Source: Blastomonas sp. CACIA14H2
GTDB lineage: Bacteria; Pseudomonadota; Alphaproteobacteria; Sphingomonadales; Sphingomonadaceae
Direction: 5' to 3'
Length of the DNA: 64,000 nucleotides
NCBI GenBank assembly: GCA_000503195.1
Contig: AYSC01000010.1
Location: 1-64,000, forward strand
In this document: in pieces, positions 8,701-15,651 of the stretch
How positions within the stretch are numbered: the first letter of the stretch is position 1
Layout: each line of letters begins with the position of its first letter
The notes under the pieces: model-generated
What the model was told of the DNA's origin: nothing
Seen by the model: the letters and a program-made list of their open reading frames with translations, nothing else
Database searches by the model: none
Program-made: the position numbers and the translations under genes

Positions 8701-9657
8701 ATGTACTCGATTGAATTCTGCGCAGGCGCTGGAGGACAGGCGTTAGGGCTGGAGCAGGCGGGTTATCGCCATTCTGCTCTTGTTGAGATCGAGCCGGATT
8801 TTGCCGCAACGCTTCGGCTCAATCGCCCGCAATGGGATGTGCGCTGCGCTGATATGAACGGCTTTGATGGACGTCCGTTCAGAGGTACCGACCTGTTTGC
8901 GGGCGGATTGCCCTGTCCGCCTTTTTCGGTGGCAGGCAAGCAACTTGGCGAGCGGGATGAGCGGAACCTGTTTCCGGCTGCTATCCGGCTAATTGATGAA
9001 ATCCGTCCGCAGGCGGTGATGATCGAGAATGTGCGTGGTTTCCTGTCCGCCGTATTTGAGGATTATCGCAACGGCCTCCGCGATCAGCTCAACAAGCTGG
9101 GCTATCGCACCGATTGGCGACTGCTCAATGCTTCTGAATTTGGGGTGCCCCAGTTGCGACCTCGCGTCGTGATCGTCGCGCTGCGCAAGGAGCTGGTCGA
9201 TGCGTTCGACTGGCCCGAGGTATCACCGCATAATCCACCGACCGTAGGCGAGACGCTTGCCGATCTCATGGCTGCTAATGGCTGGCGCGGTGCGAAAGCC
9301 TGGGCCGACCAGGCGAGTGACATTGCTCCCACGATTGTCGGCGGTTCGAAAAAACATGGTGGCCCTGACCTAGGCCCAACTCGGGCTCGTCGGGCATGGG
9401 CAGCATTAGGTGTAGAGGGCAAGAGCCTGTTCAACGAAGCGCCAGGTCCGGAATTCGTTGGCATACCGCGGCTGACAGTTCGGATGGTTGCCCGATTGCA
9501 AGGATTTCCAGACGACTGGAAGTTCCATGGCGGCAAGACCGTCAGCTACCGACAGGTGGGCAACGCCTTTCCTCCCCCCGTGGCCAAGGCCGTTGCCCGA
9601 AATATCAAGGTCGCACTCTCCGTGCAGAAGCACTTTCTGGTTCGCGCAGTGGCATGA
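8701..9657 (+). CDS. DNA (cytosine-5) methyltransferase of a type II R-M system
   Basis: C5-cytosine methylase protecting the sites cut by the neighbouring nuclease. 318 aa. Conserved blocks in order: motif I EFCAGAGGQALGLEQAGY (residues 5-22), motif IV GGLPCPPFSVAGKQ with catalytic Cys72, motif VI ENVRGF (109-114), motif VIII QLRPR, and motif X RQVGNAFPPPVAKA. The target-recognition region between VIII and X includes TIVGGSKKHGGPDLGPTRARRAW, seen in methylases paired with NaeI-like enzymes as far as I recall. The stop overlaps the nuclease start as ATGA, indicating translational coupling. GC is lower than in flanking core genes, a sign of transfer. Confidence 0.93.
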   Translation: MYSIEFCAGAGGQALGLEQAGYRHSALVEIEPDFAATLRLNRPQWDVRCADMNGFDGRPFRGTDLFAGGLPCPPFSVAGKQLGERDERNLFPAAIRLIDEIRPQAVMIENVRGFLSAVFEDYRNGLRDQLNKLGYRTDWRLLNASEFGVPQLRPRVVIVALRKELVDAFDWPEVSPHNPPTVGETLADLMAANGWRGAKAWADQASDIAPTIVGGSKKHGGPDLGPTRARRAWAALGVEGKSLFNEAPGPEFVGIPRLTVRMVARLQGFPDDWKFHGGKTVSYRQVGNAFPPPVAKAVARNIKVALSVQKHFLVRAVA

Positions 9658-10547
9658 TGCTGTTCGGCGACAGCGGTTATCGGCCACTTCCGCAAAACCA
9701 TGTCGATCATCCCGACATCTCGGCACTTGAGGCTGATTTGTTGACCGCTGTCGGCGGGCAAGAGCACTTTCAGGAAAAGCTGCGCAGTTTTTTCCGGTCG
9801 GCCATTGACGAGGTCATCGATACGGCACGCACCGGGCGTTATTTTTTTCGCGAACTCGAGAAGACCGAAAAAACTTATCTAGGGACCAAGTTCGAAATCC
9901 TTCTACGCGACTGGCTGCAGGTCCCTCGTGGAGTATATCTTGATCTCCTGATCGGGGAACGCGAGGTCGATGTGAAATCCACAACCGGTGGCAAATCGGG
10001 CTGGATGATACCGCCCGAAGCGATCGATCAGTTTTGCATTGTCCTCCGCGTGAACGAAGCCGCAGCCACATGCGCAGTCGGGTTGGTTAGAGCGCGTCGC
10101 GAATATCTGCGCGGAGGCACCAATCGGGATGCAAAGACGAGCTTTTCTGCTGCTGGCACCCAGAACATTTGGTGGCTGGTTTCCGATTTTGCCTATACCC
10201 CTAATTTTTGGACATTGATCAGCGACGATCTCCGAGAGGCTATCATGTCGAGCGGGAAAGGCGCTAGACGGCTGGCAGCCCTGTTCGAGCACTGCATCGG
10301 TCTTCCCATATCGAGAATTCAAGTCGCAGCCGTCGCCGCTCAAGACGATTTTATGAAGCGCATCAGACGCAACCAAGGTGCTAGAGATTTCTTGGCCCCA
10401 AAGGGTATAGCGATCTTATACTCCGAAAATGATCGAAGCTTAATCAAAGCACTAGGCATAAAGGTCGGGTATCGCGAGTTCGTCTCGTTTCGCGCCCGAA
10501 CGCCAGAGGAGTTTGAATTGCTCCGAGCATCTGGCCATATCGACTAA
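9654..10547 (+). CDS. NaeI-type type II restriction endonuclease
   Basis: 297 aa from ATG at 9654, overlapping the methylase stop. NaeI (site GCCGGC) has active-site residues Glu70, Asp86, Asp95 and Lys97. Here Glu81 (KFEILL), Asp97 (YLDLLIG), Asp106 and Lys108 (EVDVKST) show the identical spacing of 16, 9 and 2. The following WMIPPEAIDQFCIVLRV and the C-terminal half fit the NaeI fold, whose second domain binds an effector DNA copy (type IIE behaviour). Specificity for GCCGGC is inferred from family resemblance, not shown. The gene lies in the lower-GC insert and ends 3 bases before the convergent oxidoreductase stop. Confidence 0.85.
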   Translation: MMLFGDSGYRPLPQNHVDHPDISALEADLLTAVGGQEHFQEKLRSFFRSAIDEVIDTARTGRYFFRELEKTEKTYLGTKFEILLRDWLQVPRGVYLDLLIGEREVDVKSTTGGKSGWMIPPEAIDQFCIVLRVNEAAATCAVGLVRARREYLRGGTNRDAKTSFSAAGTQNIWWLVSDFAYTPNFWTLISDDLREAIMSSGKGARRLAALFEHCIGLPISRIQVAAVAAQDDFMKRIRRNQGARDFLAPKGIAILYSENDRSLIKALGIKVGYREFVSFRARTPEEFELLRASGHID

Positions 10548-10550
10548 CCC

Positions 10551-12722
10551 CTACCCCCGCTCCCCCATCGTGATCAGCCGGATCCCCGCTCGCTGCGTGA
10601 CATAGCTCCACAGCCAGTTGACGACCACCGCGGCGCGGTTGCGAAAACCCGCCAGGAAGCCGATATGGACTGCGCCCCAAAGCCACCAGGCGGGCGCGCC
10701 GTGGAGGCGGAGCCAGCCGAAATCGGCGACGGCGCTCTTGCGGCCGATGGTGGCGAGACTCCCCTGATGGCGATAGACGAAAGGGGTGTCGGCGGGCCAT
10801 CCGCGCAGTTCCTCGCCGATCAGCATCGCGACATGCCTGCCCGCCTGCTTGGCGGCGGGCGCGAGGCCGGGGACGGGCTTGCCCTGCCAGCCGAGGCTCG
10901 CCGCTGCATCGCCGATCACGAACACATGGCCCTGGCCCGCGACGCGCAGGCACGGATCGACCGTCACCCGGCCCGAGGGATCGGTGGCGGCGTCCAGCCA
11001 GCGTCCGGCGGGCGAGGCGGCGACGCCTGCGGCCCAGAGCACGGTCTCGCTCTCGATCGCCTCCTCGCCGATCAGCACGCGCTCGGCCTCGATGCCGGTC
11101 ACGCGCGCGTCGAGCCGGATCTCGACGCCGAGCCGCTCGAGCGATCGTGCGGCCTCAGCGGACAGTTCGGGCGGAAAGGCGGGCAGGATGCGGTCGGCGG
11201 CGTGGACCAGGATGACCCGCGCATCGGCCGGATCGATGCTGCGATATTCATGCTCCAGCCCGTGCCGCGCCAGCTCGGCGATCGCGCCCGCCAGCTCGAC
11301 CCCGGTCGGCCCCGCGCCGATGATGACGAAATTGAGCAACCGCCGCGCGCGCGCCGGATCGCCGCAGCTTTCGGCCTTTTCGAACGCGCCGAGCAGCGCG
11401 GCGCGCACCGCGATGGCGTCCTCCACCCGCTTGAGGCCGGGGGCGAATGGTGCCCATTCGTCGCGGCCGAAATAGCTGTGCGTCGCGCCGGTGGCGAGCA
11501 CGAGATAGTCATAAGCCAGCGCGTTGCCGCCAAAGCCGATGGTGCGCGCCTGCGCATCGACTCGGTCGACCTCGCCGAGCAGCACGCGCACATTGCCATC
11601 GGCGCGGAACAGCTGGCGGATGGGGATGGCGACATCGGCGGGCGAGAGCGCGGCGGTCGCGATCTGGTAGAGCAAGGGCTGGAACAGGTGATAGTTCTGC
11701 CGATCAACAATCGTGATCCGCACCGGCAGACGGCGCAGCGCCAGCGCGCAGGCGAGCCCGCCAAAGCCGCCGCCGACGATCACGACATGCGGCCAGTCCT
11801 GGGGCACCATGCCGGGCCGCGCGTCGCGCAGCACGTTCGCCTGCAGCCAGGCCGCAACCGCTGCGTCGATCGAGGCGCGCCCGCTGCCATAAGCGATGAA
11901 CAGGCCGAGCGTCGCCATCGCCAGCAGCGGCAGGCCCGCACCATAACCCATCAGCATCGCGCCCTGGATTCCGAGGATCGCGAGCAGCGACACCAGCGGC
12001 ATGGCGAGCCCTGCCAGCATCAACAGCGCATAGAGCGCCGCGCTGGGAGGCGGCAGCGCGGCGAAGCTAGCGAGCGGCAGCAGCACCTGCGGCTCGGGCA
12101 AGGCCAGCCATCCCGCCTGCACCGTCAGAGCCAGCGCCAGCCAGAGCCGCAAACCGGCAAGATACCAGGGCGCGGCATGGTGGGTGAGCCAATCGCCCGC
12201 CCCGACCAGCAGGGGCACGAGCGGAACCGCGCTGCCCTTCAGCCCGCGCGCGAGCAGCCGGTCGAGCGACAGCGCGCCCGCACCGCGTGCCGCATACCAG
12301 CCCATCAGCGCGATGGTGAACAGTTGCGTGTCGGTCGGCAGATAGCCGAGCTGCGCGACGAGCATCAGCGCGCCCACTGCGATCGACGCGCCACGCGTCA
12401 TCAGTCCCAGCGCGAGCAGCACCGCGCCGCCGAGCTCGATCGCGAGGCCCAGCGCGGCGGCAAAAGGCGGCGACAGGAAGCTCACCGGATATTCCTGTGT
12501 CGCCAAGACAAGCGCGCGCTCCCAGTCCATCAGCTTGACGAGGCCCGAGGCGAGCAGCCCCTGCGCGATGAGCAGCCGCACTACGAGATCGAATACCGGC
12601 CGCGCCGAGGCGATCAGCGCAGCATAGAGCTTGAGCCAGACGCGCAAGCTGACGCGCAGAACCGGCGGCAGCGGGCGCGCCTGCGCCCTCGTCGCCGAAC
12701 CCTGTAATGTGGCAGCGTCCAT
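10551..12722 (-). CDS. DoxX-like membrane domain fused to type II NADH dehydrogenase-like flavoprotein
   Basis: 723 aa. Residues 30-160 are a four-segment DoxX-like membrane domain (LIAQGLLASGLVKLMDWE, AALGLAIELGGAVLLALGL). Residues 165-280 add further hydrophobic segments, and residues 310-720 form a complete NDH-2-type flavoprotein: FAD-binding VVIVGGGFGGLACALAL, YHLFQPLLYQIATAALSP, the second nucleotide-binding motif FVIIGAGPTGVELAGAIAEL, and VFVIGDAA. The C-terminal GFLAGFRNRAAVVVNWLWSY is the usual NDH-2 membrane-contact tail. The likely role is quinone-linked NAD(P)H oxidation at the inner membrane. It is about twice the length of a normal NDH-2. It stands alone, separated from the permease gene by a hairpin. 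Confidence 0.85.
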   Translation of the reverse strand: MDAATLQGSATRAQARPLPPVLRVSLRVWLKLYAALIASARPVFDLVVRLLIAQGLLASGLVKLMDWERALVLATQEYPVSFLSPPFAAALGLAIELGGAVLLALGLMTRGASIAVGALMLVAQLGYLPTDTQLFTIALMGWYAARGAGALSLDRLLARGLKGSAVPLVPLLVGAGDWLTHHAAPWYLAGLRLWLALALTVQAGWLALPEPQVLLPLASFAALPPPSAALYALLMLAGLAMPLVSLLAILGIQGAMLMGYGAGLPLLAMATLGLFIAYGSGRASIDAAVAAWLQANVLRDARPGMVPQDWPHVVIVGGGFGGLACALALRRLPVRITIVDRQNYHLFQPLLYQIATAALSPADVAIPIRQLFRADGNVRVLLGEVDRVDAQARTIGFGGNALAYDYLVLATGATHSYFGRDEWAPFAPGLKRVEDAIAVRAALLGAFEKAESCGDPARARRLLNFVIIGAGPTGVELAGAIAELARHGLEHEYRSIDPADARVILVHAADRILPAFPPELSAEAARSLERLGVEIRLDARVTGIEAERVLIGEEAIESETVLWAAGVAASPAGRWLDAATDPSGRVTVDPCLRVAGQGHVFVIGDAAASLGWQGKPVPGLAPAAKQAGRHVAMLIGEELRGWPADTPFVYRHQGSLATIGRKSAVADFGWLRLHGAPAWWLWGAVHIGFLAGFRNRAAVVVNWLWSYVTQRAGIRLITMGERG

Positions 12723-12732
12723 CCCCGCGCCT

Positions 12733-12758
12733 CCCGATAGCGTGCATCCGCTATCGGG
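12733..12758. terminator. Perfect hairpin between MFS and oxidoreductase genes
   Basis: CCCGATAGCG and CGCTATCGGG, a 10-bp stem with a 6-base loop, 22 bases after the permease stop and 11 before the oxidoreductase start (both genes read leftward). There is no clear U tract, so termination strength is uncertain. Confidence 0.5.
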
Positions 12759-12779
12759 TTCGCTCGGGTCGCGCGATCG

Positions 12780-14285
12780 TTACACGGGCGCGGCGTCCGG
12801 CTCGGGCACGCGCAGCGTCGCCAGCGCGGCCATCGCCAGCACGGCGGCAGCGAACGCCATCGTCCAGACCGGCTCGGTGGGGAAGAACGCCTTGAGCAGG
12901 CTGCCCATCACCGTCGCCACCAGCAGCTGCGGCAGCACGACGAACACGTTGAACAGCCCCATGAAGATGCCGAGCTTGGCCTGCGGCAGGCTGGAGGCGA
13001 GGATGGCATAGGGCATGGCGAGGATCGACGCCCAGGCAATGCCGATGCCGATCTCGCTGACCACCAGAAGCTGCGCATCACGGATGAACAGGAAGCTCGC
13101 GAACCCGGCGGCGCCGCAGAGCAGGCACAAGGCATGCGTGCGCACCTTGCCGATCCGCGCCGCCAGCCAGGGCAGCAGGGTGAGCGCCGCGAGGGCCGCG
13201 ATGCCGTTATAGATCGCGAACAGCACGCCCACCCAGTTGCCCGCCTCGTTATAGGCGGGGCTCGACGCATCGGTCGCACCGAACACGGTCTGCGCGACGA
13301 CCGGGGTGGTGTAAATCCACATGATGAACAGCGACGACCAGCTGAAGAACTGCACCAGCGAAAGCCGCTTCATGATCGGCGGCATGCCCGAAAAGTCGCC
13401 GACGATAGCCCCGAGCAGGCTGTTGTCGCGGCCGGCGCGCGCCATGCGGATCGCGATCAGGCTGGCGAGGCCATAGCCCGCCAGCAGTGCGCCGAGCAGG
13501 TACAGCTCCTTCTCGAGATCGAGGCTTCCCACCAGAACGACCACCACCGCCCCGGCGGCGATCCAGGCGACGGCGCTGGTGAGATTGCGCGTGGCGAGCG
13601 CGCGGATCGGCTGGGCCTCGGGGGCGTCGGGCCTTGCCTCGGCAAAGGCGCGCATTTCCTCGGGGCTGTATTCGCGCGTCGTGACGATGGTCCAGAGCAC
13701 CGCAACGAACAGGGCGGCCGCGCCGAACCAGAAGCTGATCCGCACCGTATCGGGCACCTGGCCCGCGGGCGCGGTGTTGGCGATGCCGAGATCGGTGAGC
13801 AGATAGGGGAAGAGCGATCCCGCCACCGCGCCCGCGCCGATGAACGCGGTCTGGATGGCATAGCCCATCGTGTGCTGGTCCTTGCGCAGATTGTCGCCGA
13901 CAAAGGCGCGGAAAGGCTCCATCGAGATGTTGAGCGACGCATCGAGAATCCACAGCATCATCGCCGCGAGCAGCAGCGATTGCGACAGCGGCATGATGAC
14001 CAGCGACAGCGCCGCGAGCACGGCCCCTGCGAGGAAATAGGGGCGGCGGCGGCCGAGCCTCGTCCAGGTGCGGTCCGAATAATGGCCGACGATCGGCTGG
14101 ACGAGCAGGCCTGTGAGCGGCGCTGCGATCCAAAGCGCGGGCAGATTGTCGAGGCTTTCGCCCAGCGACTGGAAGATGCGGCTCATGTTCGCGTTCTGCA
14201 GCGCGAACCCGATCTGGATGCCGAAGAATCCGAAGCTCAGGTTGAACAGCTGCCAAAAGCTCTTGCGCGGTTTTTCCGCGATCAT
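12780..14285 (-). CDS. MFS sugar permease of the maltodextrin locus
   Basis: 501-aa transporter from ATG at 14285 (MIAEKPRKSFWQLFNLSFGFFG). It has 12 predicted hydrophobic segments. The cytoplasmic loop signature SDRTWTRLGRRRPYFLAGA after segment 2 resembles GPH/sucrose-type carriers. It most likely brings maltose or short maltodextrins across the inner membrane after TonB-dependent uptake. The start was chosen because the conserved membrane-entry sequence follows directly and the upstream extension is non-homologous. It is divergent from the receptor operon and preceded by a LacI-type operator (14387-14400), so it is probably co-regulated. Exact sugar inferred from neighbours. Confidence 0.85.
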   Translation of the reverse strand: MIAEKPRKSFWQLFNLSFGFFGIQIGFALQNANMSRIFQSLGESLDNLPALWIAAPLTGLLVQPIVGHYSDRTWTRLGRRRPYFLAGAVLAALSLVIMPLSQSLLLAAMMLWILDASLNISMEPFRAFVGDNLRKDQHTMGYAIQTAFIGAGAVAGSLFPYLLTDLGIANTAPAGQVPDTVRISFWFGAAALFVAVLWTIVTTREYSPEEMRAFAEARPDAPEAQPIRALATRNLTSAVAWIAAGAVVVVLVGSLDLEKELYLLGALLAGYGLASLIAIRMARAGRDNSLLGAIVGDFSGMPPIMKRLSLVQFFSWSSLFIMWIYTTPVVAQTVFGATDASSPAYNEAGNWVGVLFAIYNGIAALAALTLLPWLAARIGKVRTHALCLLCGAAGFASFLFIRDAQLLVVSEIGIGIAWASILAMPYAILASSLPQAKLGIFMGLFNVFVVLPQLLVATVMGSLLKAFFPTEPVWTMAFAAAVLAMAALATLRVPEPDAAPV

Positions 14286-14386
14286 GCGCCTCTCCCTGGA
14301 TGTCCCTGAGGCCCCACGCCTTATGCTCTTCGCGGGGTCCTTGGGCCCAACCGTGGCAGAGCGCCCGCCCCCGCACAACCGCAGCG

Positions 14387-14400
14387 CATACGTATACGTG
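14387..14400. promoter_or_regulatory. LacI-type operator before the MFS permease
   Basis: CATACGTATACGTG, near-palindromic. It shares ATACGTAT[A/G]CGT with the site before the TonB receptor at 15504-15517. It lies 102 bases before the permease start and just after the regulator's stop, consistent with local repression by the neighbouring LacI protein. Confidence 0.6.
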
Positions 14401-14413
14401 GGGGGCCAGGCTT

Positions 14414-15433
14414 TCAGCCGCTGGAGCCGCGCACGATCAGCTGGGTGGGCAGCATATAGGGCTCAACCGCTTGCCCGCGGATTTTGCGCAGCAGCGTATC
14501 GACCAGCGCCTCGCCCGCCGCCTTCACGTCCTGGCTGACGGTGGTGAGCGGCGGGTTGGTGAAGCTCGCCGCCGGGATATCGTCGAACCCGACAAGAGCG
14601 ACATCGCCGGGAACGCTCAGCCCCTGCTCGGCGAGCGCTCGCATCGCGCCGATCGCGATGAGATCGGACGCGGCGAAGATGGCATCGAACCTGGTGCCCG
14701 CGGCGATCAGCGATTGCACCGCCTCGTGCCCCGCCTCTTCGGAGGTGACGGAATCGCGCTGCAGCGCCGGATCGGCCTCCAGCCCCGCCTCAGCCAGCGC
14801 ATCGCGATAGCCGCGCCAGCGGTCCTCGAACTCGGGCGCATGGCTCGATGCGGTGCCGATGAACGCGATCCGCTGCCGTCCGCGCGCGATCAGGTGGCGG
14901 GTCGCGGCATAGCCCCCGCTGCGGTTCTCCGACCCCAGAGTGATGCCCGGCTCGTTCGCCATTGGCGAGCCCCAGCGCACGAAATGCGTGCCCTGCTCCA
15001 CCAGATGCGTCAGCCGTGCGCGATAATCCTCGTAGTCGCCATAGCCGAGCAGGATGATCCCATCGGCCTTGTGGCTGTCCTGATAATCGACATGCCAGTC
15101 GCTGGAGAGCTGCTGGAACGAGATCAGGAGGTCGAAGCCCGCGCGCGAGGCGGTGCGCGTGATCGACCCCAGCATCGCCAGGAAGAAAGGGTTGATCATC
15201 GAATCGTCGGGCGTCGGGTCCTCGAAGAACAGCAGGGCGAGCGTGTTCGCCTGCTGCCGCCGCAGCGAGGAGGCGTTCTTGTCGACCGAATAATTGAGCT
15301 GCGCGGCGATCGCCTGGATGCGTCTGCGCGTCTGTTCGCTCACCGCCGGATTGCCGCTCAGCGCGCGCGAAACCGTGGGCTGCGAGACGCCCGCCAGCTG
15401 CGCGATATCGAATGAGGTTGGCCTGCGTCCCAT
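14414..15433 (-). CDS. LacI-family repressor of the maltodextrin locus
   Basis: 339 aa from ATG at 15433 (MGRRPTSFDIAQLAG) behind an AGGGGCAGG ribosome site. Residues 5-25 are the LacI helix-turn-helix (DIAQLAGVSQPTVSRAL) and 50-55 the hinge region. The rest is a periplasmic-binding-protein-like sugar-sensing core with DGIILLGYGD, RGRQRIAFIGTASSHAPE, FDAIFAASDLIAIGAMRAL and VALVGFDDIPAASFTNPPLTT. It sits between the permease and receptor genes, both of which carry the same operator. Likely inducer: maltose or a maltodextrin, inferred from the regulated genes. Confidence 0.9.
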   Translation of the reverse strand: MGRRPTSFDIAQLAGVSQPTVSRALSGNPAVSEQTRRRIQAIAAQLNYSVDKNASSLRRQQANTLALLFFEDPTPDDSMINPFFLAMLGSITRTASRAGFDLLISFQQLSSDWHVDYQDSHKADGIILLGYGDYEDYRARLTHLVEQGTHFVRWGSPMANEPGITLGSENRSGGYAATRHLIARGRQRIAFIGTASSHAPEFEDRWRGYRDALAEAGLEADPALQRDSVTSEEAGHEAVQSLIAAGTRFDAIFAASDLIAIGAMRALAEQGLSVPGDVALVGFDDIPAASFTNPPLTTVSQDVKAAGEALVDTLLRKIRGQAVEPYMLPTQLIVRGSSG

Positions 15434-15503
15434 CCTGCCCCTTCGGCTTCCAGTCGCTTGCAAAACCGCGTTATTCCCGCGTGTTTGCGACCTTTCGGCC
15501 TGA

Positions 15504-15517
15504 ATACGTATGCGTAT
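15504..15517. promoter_or_regulatory. LacI-type operator before the TonB receptor
   Basis: ATACGTATGCGTAT, an imperfect palindrome 135 bases before the receptor start and 71 before the regulator start, so it can serve both divergent promoters. It is closely related to the site at 14387. An adjacent inverted repeat TTTGCA-N7-TGCAAA (15522-15540) might be a second regulator's site. Confidence 0.6.
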
Positions 15518-15651
15518 GCCTTTTGCAAACGTGGTGCAAAGGTTATTCAGACTGCCGACCGGTTCACCTGAAAACCGGCGGCTCTGGACTTCCTTCAGAC
15601 GCCAGAAATCATCCCCGCCACTGCCGCGCGGGGCCCCTGGGGAGAGTGATC

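Noticed and set aside
10665-12707. 680-codon rightward frame opposite the NDH-2 fusion gene
   Set aside because: Low-complexity Arg/Gln/His-rich product with no domain; the opposite strand encodes a full flavoprotein.
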